Shown here: one piece after another, positions 44,654 to 56,510 of the stretch
Layout of the letters: each line of letters starts with the position of its first letter
Numbering within the stretch: the first letter of the stretch is position 1
Source: Azolla caroliniana
Lineage: Eukaryota > Polypodiophyta
Assembly: GCA_043228905.1 (NCBI GenBank)
Contig: JBHGNT010000013.1
Location: forward strand, 6,324,001-6,388,000
Direction of reading: 5' to 3'
DNA length: 64,000 nucleotides
Notes under the pieces: generated by a model
Databases searched by the model: none
The model's input: only the letters and a program-made list of their open reading frames with translations
Told to the model about the DNA's origin: nothing
Position numbers and translations under genes: made by a program

Positions 44654-47600
44654 GAAGAAGGGGGAGCTTCCATTCTGGTTCGAGTTGACAAACTCGATCG
44701 AATGCGGTTATTGCAGAAAAATCGGCCACCATGAAGAAGAGTGCCGAAAGAAGAAGTGCGAGTCAGCTTCCACAAGCCGACAACTCACCAATTACGCCAC
44801 CAACTCCGACTATGAAGATCATGGCGGAATGTTTGTAATGAGACATAGAGCAAATCCTATGTCGGCCTCTACTTCGACTAATGCCTCCAATCCGGAAGAT
44901 GTATGGTTCGTCGACTCTGGTGCTTTGAACCATATGATGTCCCATCAAGAATGGTTCAAAAACCTTCGAGAGCCGGATCGACCCAGTTATGTCGAGACTG
45001 GAGACGACACCACTCATCCGATTCGGCATGTCGGCAATGTCCCATTCGGGAAAGAAGATGAACAAACTTGCATAAAAAATGTCTTACATGTACCCACCAT
45101 AACGAAGAATTTGGTCTCAGTCGGCCAAATTGTGGAGCAAGGGATGCAAGTTCGATTCAACCAAGGAGGTTGCTTCATCGAGAAGGAAGGCCGACTAATT
45201 GCTCGTGGTCGAAGGGAAGGCCGAATGTTTATCCTCGAAGAGAACGAGGTAAAATCGGCCATGTTTGCAAAGGGCCTCAAACACAACACCGACATAGAGC
45301 TATGGCATAAAAGAATCGGCCATATCAATCTCAACAAACTCAAGGCGATGCAATCGAAAGGAGTCGTCATTGGGCTCTCGACCTTCAAAGAGAAAGAGAT
45401 TGAAGGAGTATGTGAAGCATGCCAATTCGGCAAGCAACATCAACACCCGTTCCCGAAGGAGAGGAACGTGAGCAAAGGCCTATTGGACATAGTCCACTCG
45501 GATGTGTGGGAACCGGCACAGACGGCTACGTTCGGAGGATGTCGGTACTATGTTACCTTCATCGATGACTTCTCTAGATACACATGGATCTTTCCCATGA
45601 GGATGAAGAGCGAAGTGTTTACACACTTCCAAAAATTCAAAAGCAAAGTCGAAAAAACAACTGGGCGTCATGTACGATGTCTTCGGTCAGACAGAGGAAA
45701 GGAATATTTCTCCGATGCGTTCATGGAATACCTTTGACAAGAAGGAATTCGGCGAGAATTCACTTGCCGACACACACCACAACAGAACAGTGTAGCCGAA
45801 CGCAAGAATCGGCACATCCTCGAAGTAGCAAGGGCCATGCTAAATGAGAAGCATATGCCCAAGTCATATTGGGCAGAAGCTGCAAATACCGCCGTCTACC
45901 TCATGAACCGGTGCATAACATCCAGAGTGCATGAGGTCACCCCGCACAAGAAATACTATGGGAAGAAGCTAGATCTATCCCATGTAAGGATATTCGGCTC
46001 CATTGCATACGTGCATATTCCCGATGAGAAGCGGCATAAGCTTGACCCAAAATCAGAGAAGTGCATCCTTGTGGGGTACTCATAGGAGCAAAAGGGGTAC
46101 AAGTGTTTCAACCCCTCTACTCGGAAGACTCGTGTAAGTCAGGATGTCGTCTTTGACGAATCGACATCATGGTACAAACCTGAGCTGACTCCTCCCGAAC
46201 CATCTACGAACGACCTCGACAACACAGAAGACGATGATCAACTAAGGTCAATACTCGAAGAGAGTCCGATCTCAAATAGATTGAGCGGACCACAAGAGCC
46301 TCCAAGCAACCAAAGCTCATCTCGGCCAAGTCCAAAGATGGACAAAGGGAAGGCCAAAATGCTAGAATATGAGGATGATCACTTCGATGGCAACGAATCG
46401 ACTCATTCACTCGATAGTGAGTTCGATGGCTTTGATGTGCCTCTTATGAGTTCACCCGGAGTTGAGAAAGCACTCTCATCGGCAAATGAGAAACTCTGTC
46501 ACTCCACCCAAGAGAAGAATCCAGTTAGCTGATTCGGCTACAACGACTATATGGCATACCACTATGCCTTTATGATGAAGGTGGCAGTAGTTCAAGAACT
46601 GGAGAGCTTTGCCGAAGCCGCTAAAGATCCTCGATGGGTCAAAGCGATGAATGAGGAGATGCAAGCACTCAGAAAGAATGAGACATGGGATCTCGTCCCC
46701 CACTCACCGCACTAGAAGGCAATCGGCTGCAGATGGATATACAAAGTGAAGTATAATGCCGACGGTTCCGTCAAATGCTACAAAGCTCGACTCGTAGCAA
46801 AGCACTACGCACAAACACAGGGCGTCGACTATGAAGAGACCTTTGCCTCGGTGGCAAAGATGACAACTGTGCGAACCGTGATAGCGCTTGCAGCAGCGAA
46901 AGGGTGGCACCTCCACCAGATGAATGTCAAGAATGCTTTTTTGCAAGGTGAATTAGAAGAGGAGGTGTACATGGTACAACCACCCGGCTTCGAATCCAAC
47001 ATTCATCCGAAAGACATCTGCCGACTCAAGAAGCCTCTCTACGGCCTTAAGCAAGCACCACGTGCTTGACACTCAAAGATAACACAATATCTTCATCGAA
47101 TCGGCTTCCGAATGTCAAAATCCGACAATTCTCTCTATGTAAGAAGTGATTCCAAAAGTCCGATCGTCATCATCCTATACGTGGATGATCTGGTCATTGG
47201 AGGCGAGCATCTAATCGACATCAACAAGGTCAAATCCCTCCTTTCCAACAAATTCGAGATGACGGACATGAAAGAGCTCCACTACTTCCTTGGCATCAAG
47301 GTAATTCGGACTCCAGCCGGGATTATGATCTCCCAACGACACTACATTCTCAACTTGTTATACAAGTTTGGGATGACTGAGTGCAAGTCTGTGGCAACAC
47401 CTCTCGACCGAAACCTCAAACTAGATGCCAATTCTGGCACCACAAAGTGTGAGCCAACTCAATATTGACAACTGATCAGTAGTCTTATCTACCTCACGAT
47501 CACTCGACCAGACCTGAGCTATCCAGTCGGCCTTCTTAGCTAGTTCATGCAAACGCCACAAGATATCCATTTGGATTGTGCTAAGAGAGTGCTACGATAC

Positions 47601-48160
47601 GTGAGTGGAACGATGGACTATGGCATTCTCTATAAGTCGGCCACAACAATTCAACTCGAGGGGTACACAAATGCCGACTGGGCAAACTACAAAGCCGACC
47701 GACGATCAACCTCTGGTTTTGTCTTCTCCCTTGGAAGTGGAGCCATCTCCTGGAGTAGCAAGAAGCAACCAACCGTCGCTCTTTCGAGCACAGAGGCCGA
47801 ATACAGGGGCGCGGCGGTGGCTGCATGTGAAGCTGTATGGCTCAAGAGGATATTAAAGGATCTGGGCGTTCCCATCAAAGATCGGATTCTCCTTTACTAC
47901 GACAACATGAGTAGTATTTATCTGGCTCGGAACCCGGTGTTCCACGCACGCACGAAGCATATCGAAGTGCACTACTACTTCATTCAAGAGCGTGTTCAAG
48001 CTGGCGATGTCGACCTTCAACATATGTCTACGAATCTTCAGATAGCCGACATCTTCACCAAAGCCCTAGGAGCCGACAAGCTTCGGCAATTCCTGTCAGA
48101 CCTTGGGTTGACGGTCCTTGACTTACCAAGCTTGAGGGGGAGTGCGAGCCGGATGTACCG
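44654..48160 (+). pseudogene. Pol of copia E
   Basis: One continuous frame (phase of 44652) runs from the knuckle CGYCRKIGHHEEEC through protease (FVDSGALNHMMS), integrase (LWHKRIGHINLNK; IVHSDVWEP; RSDRGKEYF; NSVAERKNRH), RT ([31 protein letters not shown]) and RNase H (GYTNADWAN, where TDADWA is usual; LSSTEAEYRG; YYDNMSSIYLARN). It is broken only by stop codons, at 45735, 46083, 46530, 46713, 47067, 47466 and 47541. No frameshift was found within pol. Confidence 0.88.
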
Positions 48161-48220
48161 GATACAAGCCAAAGTGGACATCAACCAAAGTAGTCGACCA
48201 AAATTGAACTTGAGGGGGCG

Positions 48221-48623
48221 TGTTGAGAATCAAGCTCAACCTAGTCTAGTGTGTGAACACACCCTTGAGAGTATACACTCAAAGGTCAAAAGTCACCACT
48301 CTTATCCACAAATTAACTATGTGTCATAGAATCATATTCTATGACACATAACTAATGAGCTTTCACATTCCCCATGACCCATGAGCTTCGGTAGTTAATG
48401 AAGAGAGAGAGTGACTATATAAAGCACTCTCCTCCTACTTTGTAACAAGTCTGGTTAATCTCCATTGTAATATACATTGTCTTGAGTATTCTATTTTTGT
48501 TTAAATCTATCTATCTTGTGTTTCTCTCTCTCTCTCTCTCTCTCTCTCATACATACACACACACACTCACAACACATATCTCTAGTCAATTCCACTGTCA
48601 AGAATCACCACCAATTCTTAACA
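48221..48623 (+). repeat. 3' LTR of copia E
   Basis: Begins TGTTGAGAATCAAGC just after the polypurine tract CTTGAGGGGGCG. A TATATAAAG box lies at 48416-48424. A second polypurine-like CTTGAGGGGGAG occurs earlier, at about 48,132-48,145. Confidence 0.9.
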
Positions 48624-48689
48624 TCTACCATAGGTCATGATGCTAGATGAAAAGATCATTGTAACAAAAGGTGATGGTAATGAAATCAA

Positions 48690-49324
48690 TGTAGTGATCG
48701 GACTGAAGATCTATGAGAAAGATAGACTAAAAATGCACAACGTGGAAATAGAAAACAACAGAGATGCGCAATACACAACATTTTACGTGGAAACCCTAAA
48801 ATGGGGAAAAACCATGGGGCAACAGGTTTTCAATATATATAGAGAATACAAGAGAGAGAATATATTACAATGACTCCCCAGAACAGAGTATTCCTAGTTA
48901 GGGTTCTTGGCAAGTTCCACTTAATTGTGCCACCACACATGCTCTCTCACGTCTCTCTCTACACACTATAACACACACTTGTACTCACAACTACAGAAGC
49001 TTTATACACCAATTACTACAATAAGTTTGCTCTAACTATTCCTATTTATAGGAGGGAGTAAGTTATTGTTATTATTATTATATTATTATAATAATAATAG
49101 TCGTTAATTGGTTGACTGATCGATTCAACTGTCTGACCCACAAGTCGACAAACAGTCTTGTCGATTCAACTAGCTGACTCCTATATCAACTATCTGGTCG
49201 TCCTAACTACATAGTTGGCCCGACTAGCAGACCTTGTCGATGACCATCAGGTCGGACCATTTCGACTGCCGATTCTTCCAATCAATAGTCGACTTCTCCC
49301 ATCAGGAGGGACAAAATCCTCACA
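48690..49324 (-). repeat. 3' LTR of copia I
   Basis: TGTAGTGATCGG...ATCCTCACA. It shares the TTTTACGTGGAAACCCTAAA block and the terminal CCATC-GGAGGGAC-AAATC organisation with the F LTR. A polypurine tract (AAGGGGGAATT on the minus strand) adjoins it. A TAT/ATT-rich low-complexity patch lies at 49,065-49,100. Confidence 0.65.
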
Positions 49325-52200
49325 AATTCCCCCTTCACTCCTGTAGGGAGAGTCGGCCAATCCTATCTTCTGTTGACAGAGTTTGAATCTGTCCATAGGT
49401 ATGTTTTTCGTGAGCATGTTGGATCCATTATCATTAGTATGGATCTTCACAAGGGTAAACTCTCCCTCATCCACATTCTCTCGTAACTAGTGATACCTTC
49501 TCTATATGTGCTTGGTCCGAGAGTGATATGCAACATTCTTGGCTAGATGTATGGCGCTCTAACTATCGCAATGGAGCAATAATTCTCCTTGCTTCATTCC
49601 TAGTTCACTGGAAAGTTATTCATCCATATCATCTCCTTTATGGCTTCCACCACAACCATGTATTCTCCCTCTATGGTCAACAAAGCCATAGCCTTTTGCA
49701 ATCTTGACTGCCCTGACACTACTACCCCTCCATAGGTCATCACATAACCTGATGTGGATTGGCTTGAGTCTATGTCCCCCGACATTTCTGAATCGGTGAA
49801 ACCTTCGAGCATAGGTTTTCCAAAACCATACCTAAGGCATGCCCTTGAGGTGCCTTTCAAGTACATGAGATCCACTTTTCTGCTACCTAGTGTTCTCAAC
49901 CCGGATTACTCATATATCGGCTCACCGTTTCAACTACAAATGCTATGTCTCGTCTCGTACAGACCATAGCACACATTAAACTACCGACGACAGAGGCATA
50001 TGGTACTTTTCTCATCTCGGCCTTGTCCATCTCCCCCTTTGGACATTTCCTAGCATTTAACTTGCAATTCGTCGGCAATGCAGACCCGACTGGTTTTGCT
50101 TCTGACATGTCAAATCTTTCCAAGAACTTTGTCACATACTTCTCTTGTGACAACCAAAGCACATTCTTAGTTCTGACTCAAACTATGTGCATTCCCAAGA
50201 TTTGTTTGGCCGGTCCAAGATCTTTCATGGCAAACGACTTGCCTAGCGCTTTCTTCAAGCTTGTTATCTTCTTGGTGTCTTGTCCGACCACTAACATGTT
50301 GTCAACATATAGCAAGAGAATCAAGAAATCTCCATCATCATACCTTTTGACAAGCACACAATGATCAGCTTGTGTTGTATGGAACCCATGTTCCAATATG
50401 AAGGATTAAAACTTCTTGTACCATTGGCGTGGAGCTTGTTATAGACCATACAAGCTTTTCCTTAGTCGACATACCGGATTCTCTTTTGCTTTCTCCACAA
50501 AGCCTTCGGGCTGATGCAGATAGATCTATTCGTCTAATCCCCCATGGAAGAATGTTGTTTTTACATCCAACTGTTCAATCTCTAGATCCATGCTGGCAGC
50601 TATGCTCAAAACAGTTCTAATGGATGTCATCTTTACGACCGGTGCGAAGATCTCACCGAAATCGACCCCTTTCTTCTGTTGAAACCACTTTACTATGATT
50701 TGGGCCTTGTATCTAAGTGAGCTACTGTCTTCCCCATTTTTCAGCTTGAAGACCCATTTGTTTCTCAGGGCTCCCTTACCTTCCGGTAGTTCCACCAAGT
50801 CATAAGTGTAGTTCTCATGCAAGGAATCCATTTCATCTTGCATTGCACTTTGCCATTTCTCCTTGTGCTCGTCTTCCATGGCCTCCTCATAACATTCTGG
50901 CTCATCCACATCAGTCAATAAAACATATTGACTAGCGTATCTTGAGGGTGCTCTCCTTTGCTTGAGTGGATATCTTCCACCTCCCATTGTCAGCTCATGT
51001 TCGGATGTGTCTACCAACTCTACATTCGGCTCGGGTTCCCTCCTCGTAGCTTTCTGGCTCATCCGCATCAGTCAATAAAACATATTGAGTAGTGTATCAT
51101 GAGGGTTCTCTCCTTTTCCTAAGTGGATATCTTCCACCTCCCATTGTCGGCTCATGTTCGGATGTGTCTACCAACTCTACATTTGGCTCGGGTTCATGCA
51201 TGTTGGTCAGTTGTTGAAGATTTATTAAATCCGACTCATATGCCTCAATCGATCTCTGAAGGTTGGTCAACTCTAACTCATATGTATTAGTTGGTCTCTT
51301 CGAGTTGACTATCTTGGATTTGGTCGTTCAGACTGGCTGTCTCCTCTCAATCGTTAGTGTATGGTCGACTAGTCTTGAGTCGATAGTAGTGGGAATCGAC
51401 TGGGAAGCCAGTTTCGATTTCTGTTGTTTCCAATCCTCGATTGTATTGTCTTCCAAGAACACAATGTCCCAACTCCTCACCACCTTCTTGTCAAGTAAGC
51501 TCCACAACCTGTAGCTGAATTCATCCTTCGAGTAGCCCAAGAATATGCATGGTTTCGACTTGTTGTCTAGCTTTGACCTCTAATCCTTAACTACATGCAT
51601 ATATACCAGGCATCTGAACACCTTCAAGTGCTGATAGGAGACGTCTTTGCATGTCGACACCCTTTGTGGGACATCACCTTTCAAGGGCACTAAGGGAGAC
51701 CTGGTGATCAGATAAACAACCATGTACATTGCCTCAATCCAATACGATTTCGGCAACTTTGCATGCGACAACATGCTCCACACTCTTTCCATGATAGTTT
51801 GATTCATCCTCTCTACAAGCCCATTCAGCTCAGGGGTCTTAGGAATTGTATATTCGAGTCAAATACCTTGGGACTTGCAATACTCTTTGAACTATCCTCT
51901 ATACTCACTATCATTGTCGGTTTAGATAGCCTTCAACATCCGACTCGACTATCTTATAGCTTTGGCATGGAACTCTTTGAAGAACGACAACACTTGTTCC
52001 TTCGACTTTAGTACAAAAGCCCACAACTTTCGAATGTAGTCGTCAATGAATGCGAGAAAATATTGTCATGATGCGATGGAACATCCATGCAACACACGTC
52101 TATGTGTACTAGTTCTAGTGCAACTTCTCTTCTCTTTGGTGGTCTCGAGTGGAATTCAGCTCTATTTGGAGTAGTTGCAACATTCATGGACAAGGCCATT
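49325..52200 (-). pseudogene. Integrase-RT-RNase H of copia I
   Basis: Pieces in order on the minus strand are RAEFHSRPPKRREVALELVH (integrase, about 52,160), MNQTIMERVWSMLSHAKLPK, MGYSKDEFSYRLW, RT NKWVFKLKNGED and DVKTTFFHGG, LLLYVDNMLVVG (YVDN instead of YVDD), and RNase H GFTDSEMSGDIDSSQSTSGY. Many stops and shifts occur, including a repeated segment around 51,060-51,160 that duplicates text at 50,935-51,050. It is non-functional. Confidence 0.75.
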
Positions 52201-52295
52201 GATATTCTCTCACTCTCGCTCTATTTCTCTGTGCTCCTAGACAACAACTACCCATATATACCTAATCTAGATCAAGCTCTCAGCTCTGATACCAT

Positions 52296-52590
52296 GTTAG
52301 AAATATTGAGAATCGATTAGATAGGTATATAGAGTTACCGCCACAAAGATGGATATGTGAAAGCAAAACTTCTATTATATATGAGAGTAGCCCAAAATGG
52401 TAGTTCACCCATGCACTCACACCTTAGAGCTTAGATGGGATCTGGACCAGCTCACTACAAAATTAGTGGTGACAGATGATCAACCCAACCACTCTGTAAG
52501 AAAGTCGATTATATTCTATGTTTGGTCTATGAGTATGACATTAAATGTTATGATATTCCTTTTCTGCCAATTGACTTGTCATTTAATATG
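52296..52590. other. Unassigned AT-rich stretch right of copia I
   Basis: It starts TGTTAGAAATATTGAGAATC right after the PBS and could be the start of a different LTR. No match to other LTRs in the window was noticed, and no coding sequence was found. Confidence 0.3.
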
Positions 52591-52955
52591 AATGAAATCC
52601 TTCCGGAATCATTACGAGAGTTGCAATCCAACACTTCAAGAAATCCACCACCCGCCGAGTTAGAATGAAATCCTTCTGGAATCATTACGAGAGTTGCAAT
52701 CCAACACTTCAAGAAATCCACCACCCGCCGAGTTAGAATGAAATCCTTCCGGAATCATTACGAGAGTTGCAATCCAACACTTCAAGAAATCCACCACCCG
52801 CCGAGTTAGAATGAAATCCTTCCAGAATCATTACGAGAGTTGCAATCCAACACTTCAAGAAATCCACCACCCGCCGAGTGAGAATGAAATCCTTCTGGAA
52901 TCATTACGAGAGTTGCAATCCAACACTTCAAGAAATCCACCACCCGCCGAGTCAC
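52591..52955 (+). repeat. Five-copy 73-bp tandem repeat at the start of gypsy J gag
   Basis: Units start at 52591, 52664, 52737, 52810 and 52883, exactly 73 bp apart and nearly identical (C/T and G/A variants only). The unit encodes SLRELQSNTSRNPPPA in one frame. Because 73 is not a multiple of 3, each copy moves the frame by one. The last copy reads into the J gag region. Confidence 0.92.
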
Positions 52956-52965
52956 AACCACCGTC

Positions 52966-53850
52966 GTGGCACCTAGCCCGACCACGTCCTCTTCCCATCC
53001 ATATGTCCTTGAACCAACCATCAGCCTACCCGAAAAATTGAACGGCACGAGGGTGTATCTTTGTGGCTTCATCAACCACATTCGGCTTATCATCGGGTTA
53101 CATCCCCAACGGTATGCTAGCGATTTTTCTCAGGTTGGGCTTTTCGGCACGTTTCTCTCCGGGTCGACGCAAGCGTGGTGCCATCCCCTCTCTTAGAAAA
53201 CTTCACCGCTTTCATTGAGGAGCTCGAAGCGACATTTGGCGAGACAGACCGGCGACGAATGGCACTCACAAAGCTTTATTATTTCCAACAAGGCTCACGT
53301 CCAGCCTCGGTCTACGCCTCAGAGTTCCGTCAGATTGCCTATGATGTGAGTTGGGATGACCAAGCCCTATGTGACCATTTCCGTCGCGGCCTCTGAAACG
53401 ATGTCAAGACCCTTCTCTTAAACTTCTAGGAGCCCACATCATTGTCTCAAGTAATCTCCCAAGCTGTCCAGTGTGACAATCGTCTCTTCGAACTTCGTCA
53501 AGAAGAAGGGGGGACTTGCGGGTCTCAGGCTTCTTCCTGAAATGCATCAATCAATCTCTAGGCCCTACTTGTCTCCCACGCCAACCTTACCATCACCCAA
53601 TGATAACCATACCACGACGGAGGTCGATTTCCATACCCCGATGGAGATTGACCACGCTCAATTCCAACCACTAACTGAAGCCCAATGCCAACAACATCGG
53701 GATAATGGACTGAGTCTTTATTGTGGCAACCCCGGCCATGTAATCCGCCACTGCCCGGTGCGGGGCCTGAGGCACCAATTCCATCGTGCATATCTTGTGG
53801 AGGCTCCTCGACAACAGGAAAACGACCAAGTCCGGCTGCAGTAGGAGCCA
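52966..53850 (+). pseudogene. Gag of gypsy J
   Basis: Retrotrans_gag-like: LPEKLNGTRVYLCGFINHIR, then a one-base shift near 53,185, ENFTAFIEELEATFGETDRR and PASVYASEFRQIAYDVSWDD. Stops occur near 53,394 and 53,428. A knuckle CGNPGHVIRHCPVR lies near 53,720. Confidence 0.75.
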
Positions 53851-55190
53851 TGCCGTTGGACGCTTCATGTTACTCACCTTCTCCATGCTCCTACAAGTCA
53901 ATTCCTCCATTAGGAGGGTTTTCTTTGGAAGTAAGTCTTTGCTTTGGTTCGACTTCAATAAATTCTCATGCCTTGCTCGACTCTGGAGCATCTACTTGCT
54001 TTATCGATAAATTGTTTGTCCCTGCACATTATATCCCCACTGTCCGCACATCACAACCCATATCCATTGAAGCGATCAATTGTAGGGTTGTCTCTTCGGG
54101 GGCGGTTACCAAAGCCACTATCTTGTCGGTACTTCAAGTCGGGACGCACCAGGAGGAACTCACGTTCTACCTCATTGCAACCCCCTGACATCCGATTGTG
54201 TTGGGGCTATCTTGGTTGGAGACACACAATCCGATGGTGGATTGGTGTAACCGCTCCATCACTTTTCCAGTAAGGTCAATTCGTGCTAGGTCACGACACT
54301 CTCTTGATTCCGTTGCGGTCGAGTCCGGTTTGTTTGCTACACTGGCCATTGTGTCGGGGGACGTCACCATTCCTATCAACAATTTACCCGTTAGATATAA
54401 CGATTTTTCCGACATCTTCGAAAAGTGGAATGTCGATCAGTTACTGGCTCATCGCCCCTACGATTGCCCAATCGAACTCCAAGATGGCGAGCATCCCCCA
54501 TTCGGTCCTACCTATGGGTTATCTGAACCCGAACTTGAGAATCTCTCGCGAAGGGCTTCATTCAATCACCGAATGGGACACCAAATTGTTTGTCAAAAAG
54601 AAGGACGGCTCCTTACACTTATGGGTGGGTTATCGAGGTCTCAACAATGTTACGGTGTGTAATCTTTACCCCCTGCTCTTGATTCCATCGCTCCTTGATC
54701 GACTCCGACTTGGGCATATCTTCTCCAAATTTGACCTTTGGGGCGCCTACAATTTGGTGCGCATCAAGCTTGGGGACGAGTGGAAAATGACCTTTCGGAC
54801 GCACTATGGACATTTCGAGTACAGAGTGATGCCATTTGGTCTTACCAACACTTCGACCGTCTTCTAACACATGATGAACGATATTTTTTGAGAGTATCTT
54901 GATCATTTTGTGGTCATCTACTTTGACAACATCCTAGTTTTTTCTTCCAACTAGGAGGAGCACACACACCACATCCGATTGGTTCTCACCAAACTACGGG
55001 AATATGGGTTCTTCGCCAAAAGTGAGAAATGTGAATTCAATAGGATCTCTGTCGAATTCCTAGGTTATATGATCTCACCTACTGGGATCACAATAGATGA
55101 ACGCAAGGTAGTGGCAATCACTGATTGGCCTCTATCGACTCAGCTGAAAGAGGTACAATCGTTTGTTGGCTTTGCAAATTTTTATAGATG
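53851..55190 (+). pseudogene. Protease-RT of gypsy J
   Basis: Protease SHALLDSGASTCFIDKLF is near 53,975 and LGLSWLETHNPMVDWCNRSI near 54,200. RT includes [36 protein letters not shown] and IYFDNILVFS, where the usual DD pair reads DN. Several stops (about 54,866, 54,888, 54,951, 55,189) and shifts inactivate it. Confidence 0.8.
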
Positions 55191-55740
55191 ATTTATAGAC
55201 GTGTTCTCTTCCCGAGTCCAACCTCTCATCTAGCTTACCCAAAAAGATACTCCATTTCTTTGAACCCCCACGACACACAATGCTTTTAATACCCTCAAAG
55301 CAGCTTTCCTCTCCACCCCCGTGTTAGTCCACCCTGACCCCACCCGCCATTTCCAGGTTGAAACCGACACCTTCGACTTTCCCATAGGTGCGGTCTTGTC
55401 TCAGCCCGACGACGATGGCACCCTACATCCGGTCGCCTTCTACTCTCAGAAGTTTACAGCCCCGGAAATCAATTATCCGGTCTATGACAAGGTGCTTGCA
55501 GCTATCATCTCGGCCTTCACCGAATGGAGACCCTATCTGGCTATGGCCCAACATCGTATTCAAGTGTTGGCCGACCACAAGAATCTTATCTACTTCACCA
55601 CCACTCATACGTTGAATCGGAGGCAGGCTCGTTGGTCATCTTTTCTCGCCGACTACGACTTCGAAATCTTGTTTCGACCCGGCGTTCAACATGGGAAAGC
55701 GGATGCTCTCTCTTGTCTACTGCGCACCATCCTCAAACTG
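55191..55740 (+). pseudogene. RNase H of gypsy J
   Basis: FQVETDTFDFPIGAVLSQ and RIQVLADHKNLIYF carry two catalytic Asp positions, and INYPVYDKVLAAI has Val where the catalytic Glu usually sits. It ends HGKADALS near 55,710 and jumps to late integrase. Confidence 0.75.
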
Positions 55741-56510
55741 ATGGCCAAACTGAAGGATTCAACCAAATCCTCGAACAATACCTCCGGTGTATAGTTAGCG
55801 ACCAACAAGATGATTGGGTGGACTTCCTTGCCATGGTAGAATTTGCCTACAATAATAGTATCCATGCCTCAACTAGGGTTTCCCCATTCTTTGTAAACTA
55901 CGATTTCCACCCTCGTTTCAGCATTTCCATTTCAGAGATTTCCGTCAATCCGTCAACTGAGAGGCATGCCCACACCTTACAAGATGTCCATCGTGACCTC
56001 TCCCCAGAGCTCTGTGCCGCTAGCAAACAATATAAAGCGCACGCTGACCGACATCGCTTGGTCGCGCCGCAGTTGGTGACATGGTTTGGCTGCTACGTCG
56101 CCACATCGCAACCACCTATCCCTGCACTAAGCTTGACTACAGAAAGTTAGTTCCCTTCCGTATCCTCGAGTGATCCAGTCACCTTCCCGTTAGCGCTTCA
56201 CCCCAAATTTTGTCTTCACAATGTTTTCCTCATCTCTCTCCTCGAACCCTACCATCCTTCTCACATTTCAGGATGACAACCTCCACCACTGCCACCGCCC
56301 GTGGAATTATCCATAGGTGAGGAGTACGAGGTTGAACGGATCCTCAACTCCCGCTTGCGTCGCCGAAGACTTCAATACTTGGTCTTATGGAAAGGTGGGA
56401 ATCAGTTACACATTTACAAAATACGTCGGAGGCAATTCACACTTTTCATCAACGATACTCTCATAAACCAGTCGCGGGTGTTAGGAGGCGGCCTTAGAGG
56501 GAGGATAATG
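55741..56510 (+). pseudogene. Integrase end and chromodomain of gypsy J
   Basis: The frame begins within the integrase core at HHPQTDGQTEGFNQILEQYL (catalytic Glu), continues EFAYNNSIHASTRVSPFFVN, and after a stop near 56,149 reaches [20 protein letters not shown] and [10 protein letters not shown] (about 56,305-56,395). This aromatic-cage-like pattern is a chromodomain, which in chromoviruses steers integration to marked chromatin. The two integrase Asp residues are lost with the deletion. Confidence 0.8.

Larger units (their letters stand above)
27215..48623 (+). mobile_element. Copia element E, host of the nested cluster
   Basis: Matching LTRs at both ends carry a perfect 5-bp target duplication TCTAC (27210-27214 and 48624-48628). 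After removal of F and G the element is about 5.27 kb, normal for copia. Gag lies at 32923-33663 and resumes at 44654, followed by pol in one frame to about 48,160. Stops make it non-coding. F sits in its leader and G in its gag. Confidence 0.92.
48690..52295 (-). mobile_element. Copia element I (F-like pol), gag and protease missing
   Basis: A 635-bp 3' LTR (48690-49324) and a decayed F-like pol on the minus strand are followed, after integrase sequence near 52,190, by a PBS (TGGTATCAGAGC, 52294-52283). Gag, protease and the integrase zinc finger are deleted. DNA right of the PBS does not resemble the left LTR, so the element is chimeric or rearranged. Confidence 0.65.
52591..56510 (+). mobile_element. 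Gypsy chromovirus J, degenerate
   Basis: Gag, CCHC knuckle, protease, RT, RNase H, partial integrase and a chromodomain lie in order on the plus strand. The middle of integrase and its zinc finger are deleted at about 55,735. A purine-rich segment (AGAGGGAGGATAATGTCA, about 56,496-56,513) may be the polypurine tract before a 3' LTR. No 5' LTR was found. Confidence 0.8.
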
